Source: SAR324 cluster bacterium (lineage in GTDB: Bacteria > SAR324 > NAC60-12). From it: a DNA stretch of 39,087 nt. The notes beneath the pieces are model-generated. The model was not told the origin of the DNA. It worked only from the letters and a program-made list of their open reading frames with translations, and made no database searches. The first letter of the stretch is position 1, and each line of letters begins with the position of its first letter. The DNA is taken from assembly GCA_029245725.1 (NCBI GenBank), contig JAQWOT010000182.1, forward strand, positions 1 through 39,087, given 5' to 3'. Of this stretch, positions 1-8,686 are shown piece by piece. Position numbers and translations under genes: made by a program.

Positions 1-856
1 AATTCTCTCCTGATGCAGTTCACATTGCTACCGAAGGATCTTTGGGGATATTCACTAGAATTTGGTTGGCTCATTTGAAGATTTCATTCACCACAAGCTA
101 CCACACTCGCTTTCCTGAGTATGTTCAAGAACGACTGCCCATCCCACTGTCCTGGGGGTACAACTTTCTTAGGTGGTTTCATGGGGCTGCGGAAAGAGTG
201 ATGGTGCCAATTCCTACAATGGAGCAGCTTCTCAATCAGCACAGGGTTCACCAAAAGACGGTTATATGGAACAGAGGAGTCAATCACGAACTATTCCGAC
301 TACGTTCCCAGGAAGATTCCTATGGTCTTCGTCCTTATTGGCTCTGCACAGGCCGAGTAGCTGTCAAAAAAATATTGAGGCTTTCCTCAGGCTTGATTTA
401 CCGGGCACTAAAATCATTGTGGGTGATGTTCCAGCTCGAGAATCAATGCAGAGAAAGTATTCTGAGGCTGTTTGGCTCGGTTACAAATTTGGAGAGGAAT
501 TGGCCAAACTCTATGCTGATAGCGATGTTTTTGTGTTTCCTTCCAAGACAGACACCTTTGGGAATGTGCTACTGGAGTCAATCGCTTCAGGAACACCAGT
601 AGCTGCTTTCCCAGTTCCTGGTCCTCAAGATGTCCTGAGGCCAGGAGTGGATGGAGTATTATCAGAAAATCTGAAAGAGGCCTGCCTCAGCGCTTTAAAA
701 CTGGATAGAGATGTTGTTCATCAAAGCTCGATGGATTGGGACTGGGATGCCTGCTTCCAGACCTTTCTGTCCCATCTGGCTCCTATTGAAAGTGGTAAAT
801 TCGGGGTTCAGTTCAACAAATTTGATTCCCTGACCATCTTGCCTACTTCAGACTAG
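1..856 (+). pseudogene. GT4-family glycosyltransferase, 5'-truncated by window edge, frameshifted
   Basis: The coding frame is open from base 3 (FSPDAVHIATEG) with no start inside the window, so the gene begins to the left. Family features are clear: TTSYHTRFPEY in the acceptor-side domain, then in the nucleotide-sugar domain FVFPSKTDTFGNVLLES followed by SGTPVAAF, the usual GT4 donor-binding signature. GT4 enzymes of this type transfer a hexose from an activated sugar to a lipid or glycan; the exact sugar cannot be read. The frame moves from 3 to 2 at a run of seven A near 366-372: GRVAVKK is followed in the other frame by NIEAFLRLDLPGTK, so one A is missing. Both halves are otherwise intact and the gene ends with TAG at 854-856, overlapping by 4 bases the convergent end of psd. 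Either a young pseudogene or a sequencing error; its neighbours are also broken, which favours decay. Confidence 0.8.
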
Positions 857-1767
857 TTGGTTGTAGTCCATTTCAGGAGGGGTTGCTCCATTCGTACCTG
901 TTGTCCAAATTGTAATTCAGGGAAAGGCTCAACATCTTTGTTGAATAGTAAAATAATTGTAGAGCCGTGCTCAAACCAGCCCATTTCCTGACCTTTGAGA
1001 TAGTTGGATTGGCAGGGAATCTCGTTCGGGCCCTGATAGCGAAGATTCAACAAAACATCTAGCGCATGCAGTCTCATGCTAGCAACCAATACTGCTGCAA
1101 CGGGAACCATTAGAAAATCAACTGCTGCCGCAGTCTGCAAGTGCATAACGATTCTCTCGTTCTTGCAGAAAAGCCTTTCCATGTGCTTCAAGACAATTGG
1201 GTTTACATTCCAAGTGTCGCCACTGATATAAGTCACATGTTTTAGCTGCACATCACAGGGAGCATGAAACCGATAGTACATGCTGGAGGTCAAGTGCAGT
1301 GTGAGATAATAGCCACCCTCCAACTTTTCAGCCCAACCCCAGCTAAATAGACTCTCTCCCAGCAAGCTTTGTAGACTGTAGGGAAAGCCCTTAGCTTGGA
1401 AGATCTGATTCTCTTCAATTTTCCCTGAGCATCCAACAATCGCATCACACGGTGAGGTTAGGATGTCTGGATTAGGATGAATCGGCCGCAGACCCGGTTT
1501 CAACTCCCTAGTAAAACACTCATGCAGGCTCTTGAAAGTCTTGGTATTGGATTCAGAAAGATCTAAGTCGCTGAAGGTTTGCCAGAGCGCAATGGAACTT
1601 TTTACAATCCAGGGATGCTCTAGCTTACTCTACCAACCCATAAAACGAGTTAGGGTGATTCTGGGAATTCGATTAGTCAGCAAAAAATTGAGATCTTCCT
1701 GCTGAGCAAGCTGTTTAAGAAAATTTGTCAATGGTCCTTCATTTAGTTGTAAAAATTTAGTCAACAC
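853..1767 (-). pseudogene. psd: Phosphatidylserine decarboxylase with internal amber codon
   Basis: Psd makes phosphatidylethanolamine from phosphatidylserine at the inner membrane and cleaves itself at a Gly-Ser bond to create a pyruvoyl group. Visible marks: SPCDAIVG (catalytic Asp), QAKGFPYSL, YYRFHAP (active-site His), and KGQEMGWFEHGSTIILLF, where GST is the self-cleavage site. The frame also encodes the family N-terminus upstream (IPRITLTRFMGW, then SKLEHPW and FKSLHECFTREL), but a TAG at 1630-1632 separates GW from SKLEHP. The longest stop-free piece could start only at a TTG at 1503, giving 216 residues against about 285 for the family. The best full-length start is GTG at 1765-1767. 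The residue two before the Arg-Phe-His, often His in this motif (YHR), is Tyr here. Probably inactive; readthrough is not supported, because proB nearby ends normally in TAG. Confidence 0.85.
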
Positions 1768-1784
1768 ATCAACACGGAAACCTT

Positions 1785-3307
1785 TTGGAAACCACTCTCA
1801 CTAGTCTTAGCATACTGGCTGCGCTCAGCCCTAAAATTTATCGTAGAATCCAACTGTCCCGAGCAAAGCACAGATCATTAGCGGGTCATTCCCGAATTGC
1901 AAAATTCCTCACACGCCTATTGCCTGGTTATGCATTAGGTGAAGAGCTTTTCTTTATTGCAGATGGAGCCCCAGATGATGTGGCTGAGAAAAGGAGAAAC
2001 GGGTTTAATAACCTTGCTCGAACACTACAAAAACATAAAAAACACTGAGTTTAACCACAGAGGCCAAGGAGTACCTGAGTGATTTGCAGTTCACATCAGT
2101 TTATCGAATTCCGTTTGCATTCAGCCCCTACGCTAGAGAGCACCTCAAGGTTGGAAGTGTTGCAAAGTCGTTTGATGGCGTCATTTTGATAGACTTGGAT
2201 GATTGCCAGTTTTATGACCTGACAGGTTCCTATGGAGTAAACCTTTTTGGTTCCGATTTTTATAAGCGTACTATGCGAATAGGCCTAGAAGAAGGTGTTC
2301 CTCTCAGCCCAGCATTAGAGGTTTATCACCCGCATGTAGCCAGTAACGTGTCTCGACTCTGTTAAATCAGTGGTATGGATGAAGTTTCCTTTCACATGTC
2401 TGGAACAGAGGCTGTGATGCAAGCTGTCAGGCTCGCCCGTTACCATAAGGGGCGCACACGCCTTGTTCGTTTCTGTGGAGCCTATCATGGGTGGTGGGAG
2501 GATTTTCAGCCAGGGCCTGGGAACCCACAACCACCACATAAAACATATACTTTAGCTGATATGGGTGAGCGCTCCCTACAAGTATTGCGATCTCGTAAGA
2601 ATATTGCCTGTGTTTTAGTAAATCATTTAAAGGCAATGCATCCCAATCGAAATTGCCCCGGGAGATTCAACGCTGCTAGATGGAAGCCGCAAGGCGCAAT
2701 ATGATCGAACGTCCTACACATCATGGCTGAAGCAATTGAGAGAAGTATGCACTGAAAAAGGAATTGCTCTGATTTTTGATGAAGTGTTTCTGGGTTTCAG
2801 GTTGGCCCCTGGTGGTGCACAAGAATATTTTGGGGTTCAAGCCGATCTCGTTACTTATGGAAAGACACTTGGTGGCGGTTATCCTGTTAGAGTGGTCTAT
2901 GGCAAACACCACTGGATGAGACGCTGGAAAGAGAACTATCCAGCAGATATCTGCTTTGCTCGTGGAACATTCAATGCCCATTCTGTGGTGATGTCAGCAA
3001 TGAAGGCATTTCTGGATGAGATTGAAAAGCCTGAGATCCAAGCTCTTTGTGAGGGGCTGGACGAACGATGGAATCAATGCTGTTGAAAATTCAACCACAC
3101 CATGAGGGAGTTTGATTTCCCTATTCAGGCTACAAATATGTCCTCTGTTTGGACAATCAGCTATACTCAACAAGGACGCTATACTGGCTACTCCAATTTT
3201 ATCTGCGTGCCGAAGGACTAGCTCTCAGTTGGGTTGGTACGGGACGGCTGATTTTCAGTCTCAACTATGGAGAAACTGAATTCCAGCTCTACCAAAAATT
3301 AGCTTAA
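1785..3307 (+). pseudogene. Class III (PLP) aminotransferase, HemL-like, multiply broken
   Basis: The protein is a fold-type I PLP enzyme resembling glutamate-1-semialdehyde aminomutase but with a longer N-terminus (LSPKIYRRIQLSRAKHRSL, GYALGEELFFIADGAP). Recognisable blocks are YDLTGSYGVNLFG, FHMSGTEAVMQAVRLARYH, FCGAYHGWW, LIFDEVFLGFRLAPGG and TYGKTLGGGYP (the PLP lysine), then LRAEGLALSWVGTGRL near the end. Five lesions are visible: one base lost at A6 near 2040 (frame 3 to 2), TAA at 2363-2365, one base gained near 2654 (AATTGCCCC; frame 2 to 3), TGA at 3084-3086, and one base lost near 3183 (frame 3 to 2). Spacing between conserved blocks is kept, so this is point decay. The TTG start lies only about 17 bases from the likely divergent start of psd, leaving no room for promoters. 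Original substrate unknown. Confidence 0.85.
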
Positions 3308-3764
3308 CAGAATTTGGAAAACTCAATCTGGAGGGAGAACAGATCAGCTATTTTCCGTAGAACAGCAGCGAACTTCGTGGAAAGGTGTTCACAATTTACC
3401 ATCTGGTGGGGACCCGTTCAGTGGCATCCCTGAATGACGCCTTCATTGATCGACTTTTGGAGGAACAGTTTGACTTACTCCCGGGTAATCCCCATCAGAC
3501 AATCAATATCATCAATTTGGATGATGCCATGTTCAGCACCTCCGGTATCGTCCAGCGCACTGTGGAAGACCGCAAGCGGAAGTACATCGTGCCTGGCTTC
3601 ACACTGGACAAGGAGGGGGTGATTTGCAATGCATGGGGATTAGCTCCAGAGAGTTCTGCAGTGATCATCCTCAATAGATCTGGGAAAGTGGTTTTTTTAA
3701 GGATGGGCAGCTAAGCCAAGCAGAAATTGATCGTGCTGTTCAATTGATCAAGCAAAACCTATAG
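3280..3764 (+). pseudogene. YtfJ-like thioredoxin-fold protein, truncated and broken
   Basis: The sequence ELRGKVFTIYHLVGTRS, IINLDDAM, YIVPGFTLDKEGV and WGLAPESSAVIILN matches the layout of E. coli YtfJ, a periplasmic thioredoxin-like protein of poorly known role. A TAG at 3358-3360 sits where YtfJ proteins normally have Trp (SYFP-stop-NSSELRGK). Near the end a T7 run at 3692-3698 has lost one T: the reading frame stops at 3714, while the next frame gives KDGQLSQAEIDRAVQLI and ends in TAG at 3762-3764. No signal peptide is present. The recognisable N-terminus (PALPKISLTEFGKL) starts immediately after a stop and overlaps the 3' end of the aminotransferase remnant, which suggests that a deletion removed the intergenic region and the leader. 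Certainly non-functional as read. Confidence 0.75.
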
Positions 3765-3854
3765 TTGACTTTTCTCTAACATAAATCCCATTCGGGGCTA
3801 ACACTCATCAGGCAAAATTTTGTAAATAATTTTTGCCATTGATGAGGAATAAAG

Positions 3855-5679
3855 ATGGTTCGTAAGCTAACGCAAACCAACATTGAAGACCCTTTGATCA
3901 TCCTAGGTGAGATCCTTCCCAAGCCACTCAATAGACTGGCCCCCGAGCTAGAAATTTTGACTGGAATAAGCTGCTTGAATCGTGAATATGAGCAACTTTC
4001 AGTCGACCTGAAATCAGCTAATTTCTGGGAAATCTCCCTCAGCACACTGAAGGTTGAGCCTCGAATTTCAGAAGAAGATCTGCAACACATCCCTGCCAAG
4101 GATCCCCTTGTTATTGTTGCCGATCATCCCTTTGGTGGGCTTGAAGCTGTCGTCCTTGGCACGTTGCTGAAGCAAGTCCACCCAGACTGCTGGATGATGG
4201 GCAACTATTTGCTCAACAAGATCCCGGAAATCCAGCTCTGGATTTTCCCAGTCGATCCCTTTGGAAATCCGTCTTCCAGTCCAGCCAACAGCAAAACATT
4301 ACGTGAAACACTGCACTTTGTGCGTGCAGGGGGAGCGCTGGTCATTTTCCCAGCTGGAGAGGTCTCATATCTCCACTTGAAGTCACTAAGTATCATGGAT
4401 TCAGCGTGGACACCTCATGTCTCAGCAATTTTGCGAATGACAAGGGCGACTGTCCTGCCGATGTTTTTTCGAGGTCAGAACAGCATCCTCTTCCAGTTGC
4501 TTGGTCTGATTCAGACAAGATTGTGGACCGCGTTATTGATCCAAGAACTTTTCAACAAGCAAGGGTCCTCTGTTGAGATTTTCGTTGGGCAAGGTGTTCC
4601 TTACAAGCAGTTGCAGGAATTTGAGTCCAACGAAAAACTGATTGAATACCTTCAGTTCAAGACCTACTTCCGTGTGAATCAACGACACAAACAATTGATT
4701 CCCTTACCCAAATTGCTACTTCAGTCTCGCTCAATACGAAGACCAATCGCCGAGGCATCAGCACACAACCAGTTGAGCTTGGAAGTTGAAGGCTTGCTAC
4801 AGGAACAGCTGTTGGTGGAAACGGAGGATTTTCTTGTAGGATACGCGAATCATACTCAGGTCGATGAGTTGATGCATGAGATTGGCAGGTTGTGAGAAAT
4901 TACCTTCCGTGCCGTGGGAGAAGGTTCGGGGAAGTCTTTGGATTTAGATGCCTATGACGCAAGTTATCTGCACCTGTTTCTCTGGAGTAAGACAGAGGGT
5001 AGACTGGCTGGTGGGTATCGGCTCGGTTTGGTCGATAGAATTGGTAGGACTGCCGGAGTGAATGGACTCTACACTCATGCACTGTTTGAACTGAGTTCAA
5101 AATTTGTCGCAGAACTGAATCCTGTAATCGAAATGGGACGCTCCTTCATTCACCCTAACTTTGAACGACAGGCAGCACACCTGTCGTTGCTTTGGCGAGG
5201 GATTGGAAAATTCTCGTCCAGCACCCCCACCAGAATCTCTTTGGGCCCGTTAGCATCAGCCAGAGCTACTCAAGGACATCAAAGAACCTGTTACTTCGTT
5301 TTCTCAAAGCAAACCATTTTGATCACCGCCTGTCTCAGGAAGTTCGCCCAAGAACTCCATACCGACATCCACAGTCCATCCCCACAAGAAACAGTTTACG
5401 GAATACCCCCAATGATCTCGAAGAAATCAGCAATCTAATTTCTGAGATTGAGCGGGATAGCAAGGTCCTGTGTTGGTACGTCACTATCTGCGCTTAGGGG
5501 CTCGATTCCTCTGCTTTAGTGTGGATCGAAACTTTTCAAATGCATTGGATGGACTGATTGTTGTTCACGTGCCTTCTATTCCGCTAGCCTTGGCTAAGCG
5601 TTTCATGGGGAAAGATAGCGCACTCGCTTATCAGGAGTATCACCAAAGTCCAGAAGTCAAACAATCACAAGTGGTCTGA
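3855..5679 (+). pseudogene. Two-domain lysophospholipid acyltransferase + OlsB-like GNAT, broken
   Basis: ATG at 3855 follows a good GAGGAATAAAG ribosome site. Residues 1-346 form a PlsC-like acyltransferase: VADHPFGGLEAVVLG carries the His of the HX4D-type block, and FPAGEVSY the second conserved block. An in-frame TGA at 4893-4895 interrupts the linker, after which EITFRAVGEGSGKSLDLD starts an OlsB/hemolysin-type N-acyltransferase domain (RLAGGYRLGL, LYTHALFEL, EMGRSFIHPNFER). Two single-base losses follow: near 5205-5208 (frame 3 to 2, resuming ILVQHPHQNLFGPVSISQSYS) and near 5467 (frame 2 to 1, resuming LVRHYLRLGARFLCFSVD). The gene ends with TGA at 5677-5679. Fused proteins of this type are implicated in acyl-lipid or ornithine-lipid synthesis. 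The PlsC part alone (346 aa) could in principle still be made. Confidence 0.82.
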
Positions 5680-5825
5680 TACTTTTCATCGAATGGGATT
5701 GGATTCGTAGAAATTTCGGGTGAGTCCCCCCTCATAAGTACTGCTTGAAGTCCACTCGGAACCAATCGATACGGCTCACTACAGTCTAAGATGCTACCGA
5801 TCCAGTTCCCTCCTCCTCTTCTTTT

Positions 5826-7073
5826 TCATTTCTTCCTTTCTAGAATTGTCAACAATTCGATGTGTGGTGTGGCTGGGAAAAAATTGAATGCCTGTTGCCA
5901 CTTTAGCTCATAGCAGTCCTGAAGGTCTTTGAGATCCCTCGCACAGGTGCTGATGTTGCAGGAAAGATAAACCAACCTTCGAGGTTTCACCTTTAGCAAT
6001 TGTTGACGAACCTGATTGGCAATTCCAGCCCGCGGGGGATTCAGCAGAACAGTTTGCTGCGCACCAATTTGCTTCAAGGCTTGTTGTACTTTTGAGGGAG
6101 TGACCTGAAAGTAAGGAATTTCTTTGGTGTTCCTCTGAGCGAAATGGATTGTGTCAGGGTTTTCTTCAACAATCACACAGCTTTGTGTCTGTTCGGCATG
6201 GGGCAAACTGAGGGTTCCCACTCCACCATATAGATCTAGGACCTCTTCTCCCTTGATCCATTCACCGACTACGGGCATAAGTAATTCCAGGCAGAATGGA
6301 TTGATTTGAAAGAAACCCAGCCCACCAAAATAGATTCTGGTATTCGCAACAGATTCGAACAATTCACTTTGAGAGAGTGCCTCTTTTGGGAAACTCTCAG
6401 AATAAGCAATGAGTTGGAAATCCAGTTTCGGCCAGTGGCGCTGGTGAGCGGTTAAACGTTGTTTTGCAGCTGCATTCAGCTGGAGTAAAGCAACAACTTG
6501 TCCTGCTCGATTCCCTCGTAAAACCAAGCGGCCCATCTCCTTTGGTCGGAGTTGAGCGTCGTCAAGCAGGAGGATCACTTCCTGAGATGCCCGTTGCAGG
6601 GTGGGTAGCCCGAGTTGGCAAGTTTCTACAGAAATTGGATTTTGACTCGCGGGCTCATGAAGTGCCAAGCACAGTCGGCCCTTCACTTGGGTAAAATGGA
6701 ACTCTAACCGATTGCGGTAACCCAACCGAGGCCCCATCTCACTCACCTGTAAATCGTTTTGACAGAGCACAGTTTGACGTTGGAGGGTATCGTGGACAAT
6801 CTGACGTTTCCAGTGGGCTTCTGCCTCAGGAGTGAGGATTTGCCAGGGGCTGCAGCAGTGAAAATGGGTTTCTTGTGGTGCGATCCGCTCTGGGGCTTCC
6901 TCAAAAATTCGAACGAGCTGGGCTTCTGAAAAATCTCCACGCTGTTTCTGTAATTCAATCTCTATGACCTCTCCAGGTAAAGCCCCTGGGATGAAAACAA
7001 CCTGTCCCTTTAAGTGCCCCAGCCCTGCTCCACCGAAGACAAGTTTTTCAACTTGGCATTGGAAAAGAGCCAC
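5826..7073 (-). CDS. Class I SAM-dependent RNA (uracil-C5) methyltransferase, TrmA/RlmD family
   Basis: A 415-residue member of the TrmA/RlmCD family, which adds a methyl group to C5 of uracil in tRNA or 23S rRNA. An N-terminal TRAM-like RNA-binding domain (GAGLGHLKGQVVFIPGALPGE, about residues 14-35) precedes the methyltransferase fold: VLDLYGGVGTLSL binds SAM, LNPPRAG and VYLSCNISTCARDL hold the catalytic Cys, and FFPATPHIELL is the family's C-terminal mark. The [4Fe-4S] ligands of RlmD-type enzymes (C-x5-C-x2-C) are not present; the corresponding place reads HFHCCSPWQ. The start is GTG at 7071-7073, sharing one base with the proB stop (TAGTG), so the two are probably translationally coupled. 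It could be annotated rlmD or trmA; the target base cannot be decided from sequence. Confidence 0.85.
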   Translation of the reverse strand: MALFQCQVEKLVFGGAGLGHLKGQVVFIPGALPGEVIEIELQKQRGDFSEAQLVRIFEEAPERIAPQETHFHCCSPWQILTPEAEAHWKRQIVHDTLQRQTVLCQNDLQVSEMGPRLGYRNRLEFHFTQVKGRLCLALHEPASQNPISVETCQLGLPTLQRASQEVILLLDDAQLRPKEMGRLVLRGNRAGQVVALLQLNAAAKQRLTAHQRHWPKLDFQLIAYSESFPKEALSQSELFESVANTRIYFGGLGFFQINPFCLELLMPVVGEWIKGEEVLDLYGGVGTLSLPHAEQTQSCVIVEENPDTIHFAQRNTKEIPYFQVTPSKVQQALKQIGAQQTVLLNPPRAGIANQVRQQLLKVKPRRLVYLSCNISTCARDLKDLQDCYELKWQQAFNFFPATPHIELLTILERKK

Positions 7074-8215
7074 TAGAGATGTCCGTCCGCCAGAAACAAA
7101 TCATCCCGGTGAATTACCGCTCGTGTATGTCCGTTGGCTTCACTTTGCTGGAGCAGGACCCGCAAAGCCTGAGCGGATTGAGCTGCGAGTCCAACCCCAA
7201 TGAGTTCGTGTTGGAGATTTAAGATATTGACTGGATCCTTGGCACTAAAATTCCCTTGGACCTCACAAACACCTGAGAGCAAGAGACTCTTTTTATGAAC
7301 TCGTAAAGCTTGTTCAGCACCTGCATCCACATGCAGTTCACCTTGACTCAGTGCTCCTGCTGCGAGCCACTGGCGGTAGCCTCGGAGCTTTGATCCATGA
7401 GCTATGAAATGAGTGCCCACCTGCGCACCATCCAAGATTTTGAGAACAGTATTGGGCTCTTTCCCTGCAGTGATGTAGGCATTAATTCCAAAGGAGATCG
7501 ATTTTCCTGCCGCGTGCACTTTGCTCTCCATCCCTCCACGACCCACGTTGGTTCCTGGGCGCTGGCAATGCTGAAGCAACTCCTGATTCACTTGTTTGAC
7601 TTCGGCAAGCACCACGTCTTCGAAAGAACCATCTGCTTGTTTCTCACGAACCAGCAACCCTGGCGCACTAGTCAGGAAAAATAGATGACTGGCACCTGCC
7701 AATGCAGCAAAAGAAACAGCGAGTTGGTCGTTGTCACCAAAGAAAGGCAACTCTTCTGTGGAGACTACATCGTTTTCATTGATGATCGGTAAGATTCCAA
7801 AGTGTAGCAGTTGTTGGACGGTATTGCGGATATTCAGATACGATTGTCGTTTGGCAAAGTCAGCCCGAGTGACAAGCACCTGAGCTACGAGGATTTGGTG
7901 TTCTTGAAAAAATTCTGAGTAGATTTGCATCAGGCGAACTTGACCAACGGCCGCCAACATTTGTTGAATACCCAATTCTTTACGCCCCTTACTTGGTGTC
8001 GCTGCTTGCGGAGGGTTTGGGAGGACTGTGCAGCGTTCCCGGCCAGCTCCAATTGCGCCTGAACTGACGAGTAAGACTTCATGGCCTCTCTGGCGTAATT
8101 CAGCAATTGTTTTCGCGAGTTCTTGGATCAGGTTATAATCCAATTTTCCATTGGGTTGCTGAAGAACATAAGTCCCCACTTTGAGGACAATGGTTTGTTG
8201 GGAGGACGTCGACAT
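7073..8215 (-). CDS. proB: Glutamate 5-kinase
   Basis: ProB phosphorylates glutamate with ATP, the first step of proline synthesis in the cytoplasm. The amino-acid kinase domain occupies roughly residues 8-260: LLVSSGAIGAGR, QMLAAVGQ, QVLVTRADF, PIINENDVVS and FFGDNDQLAV are all family blocks. A C-terminal PUA domain (about 275-375, beginning near GALSQGELHVDAGAE) is present as in most bacterial ProB proteins, where it takes part in regulation and oligomerisation. The ATG at 8213-8215 is preferred over a TTG one codon upstream; a clear Shine-Dalgarno sequence is lacking. Length is 380 residues. The gene overlaps the downstream methyltransferase by one base. proA is not in this window. Confidence 0.95.
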   Translation of the reverse strand: MSTSSQQTIVLKVGTYVLQQPNGKLDYNLIQELAKTIAELRQRGHEVLLVSSGAIGAGRERCTVLPNPPQAATPSKGRKELGIQQMLAAVGQVRLMQIYSEFFQEHQILVAQVLVTRADFAKRQSYLNIRNTVQQLLHFGILPIINENDVVSTEELPFFGDNDQLAVSFAALAGASHLFFLTSAPGLLVREKQADGSFEDVVLAEVKQVNQELLQHCQRPGTNVGRGGMESKVHAAGKSISFGINAYITAGKEPNTVLKILDGAQVGTHFIAHGSKLRGYRQWLAAGALSQGELHVDAGAEQALRVHKKSLLLSGVCEVQGNFSAKDPVNILNLQHELIGVGLAAQSAQALRVLLQQSEANGHTRAVIHRDDLFLADGHL

Positions 8216-8419
8216 CAAAGAAAAAATTATTGAGAGATGAGAAGAAGGTACGGGTTAGAAACGATTTATAAAATTCAACAAAAACAGTTGTATGTAATGA
8301 AAAGAAGAAGTGCTTGGGGGTGAGGCAAGCAGATTGCAGATTACCATCTTAACAATGACGAATACAGCTGGATAATTAGGCATCTCCGGGTGCGATCACG
8401 GTTGACAAGGAAATCTGTT
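8216..8419. other. Divergent intergenic region between proB and the 79-aa gene
   Basis: About 200 AT-rich bases separate the starts of proB (minus) and the small unknown gene (plus), so promoters for both directions should lie here. I see no strong consensus promoter, no repeat and no recognisable riboswitch. A plus-strand extension of the small ORF back to a GTG at 8390 is possible, but the ATG at 8420 is the more natural start. Confidence 0.4.
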
Positions 8420-8659
8420 ATGAGCAAGCATGCGCAGTACCATCGGGAGGATCTCCTTCCGGAAGATCGAAACCAGGAAAATGAGAAGAAGAAAGATGAA
8501 AACTTTCTGAATTTGTGGAGTTACCTCAGCCGGCGTTACCCAGACATTGATATTGAGAGCAAGCCCTTCATGGAATTGATTCAATTGAAGACGGCTTTGG
8601 AAGGTCCCCGAGAATTGCGCCACTGGAACAGTGATATTGCCACCGTTCGCAAGCGCTGA
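8420..8659 (+). CDS. Small charged protein of unknown function (79 aa)
   Basis: Not recognised. The 79-residue product is soluble and highly charged: an N-terminal third rich in Glu, Lys and Asn (DRNQENEKKKDEN), then a likely helical part with Trp and Tyr (LNLWSYLSRRYPDID) and a basic C-terminus (TVRKR). No signal peptide or membrane segment is seen. It lies 27 bases upstream of the 641-residue gene in the same reading frame. Two in-frame TGA codons separate them, so they are distinct ORFs and probably co-transcribed. It may be a partner or regulator of the larger protein; that is inference from adjacency only. An alternative GTG start at 8390 would add ten residues. Confidence 0.6.
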   Translation: MSKHAQYHREDLLPEDRNQENEKKKDENFLNLWSYLSRRYPDIDIESKPFMELIQLKTALEGPRELRHWNSDIATVRKR

Positions 8660-8686
8660 TTATTCCTGCTCCACTGAGCTTCATGC

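Noticed and set aside
366-372. Programmed frameshift at A7 in the glycosyltransferase gene
   Set aside because: No stimulatory structure was recognised, and similar one-base losses occur in several adjacent genes, so this is a lesion rather than regulated slippage.
853-1503. Intact 216-residue Psd starting at TTG 1503
   Set aside because: Family-like sequence continues upstream through the stop, and no ribosome site precedes the TTG, so the gene is a disrupted longer one.
1630-1632. TAG in psd as a recoded or read-through codon
   Set aside because: Intact proB ends in TAG, and the neighbouring genes carry TAA, TGA and frameshift lesions too, so ordinary decay explains it better.
7397-7684. 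95-codon plus-strand ORF within proB
   Set aside because: Antisense to an intact, well-conserved gene.
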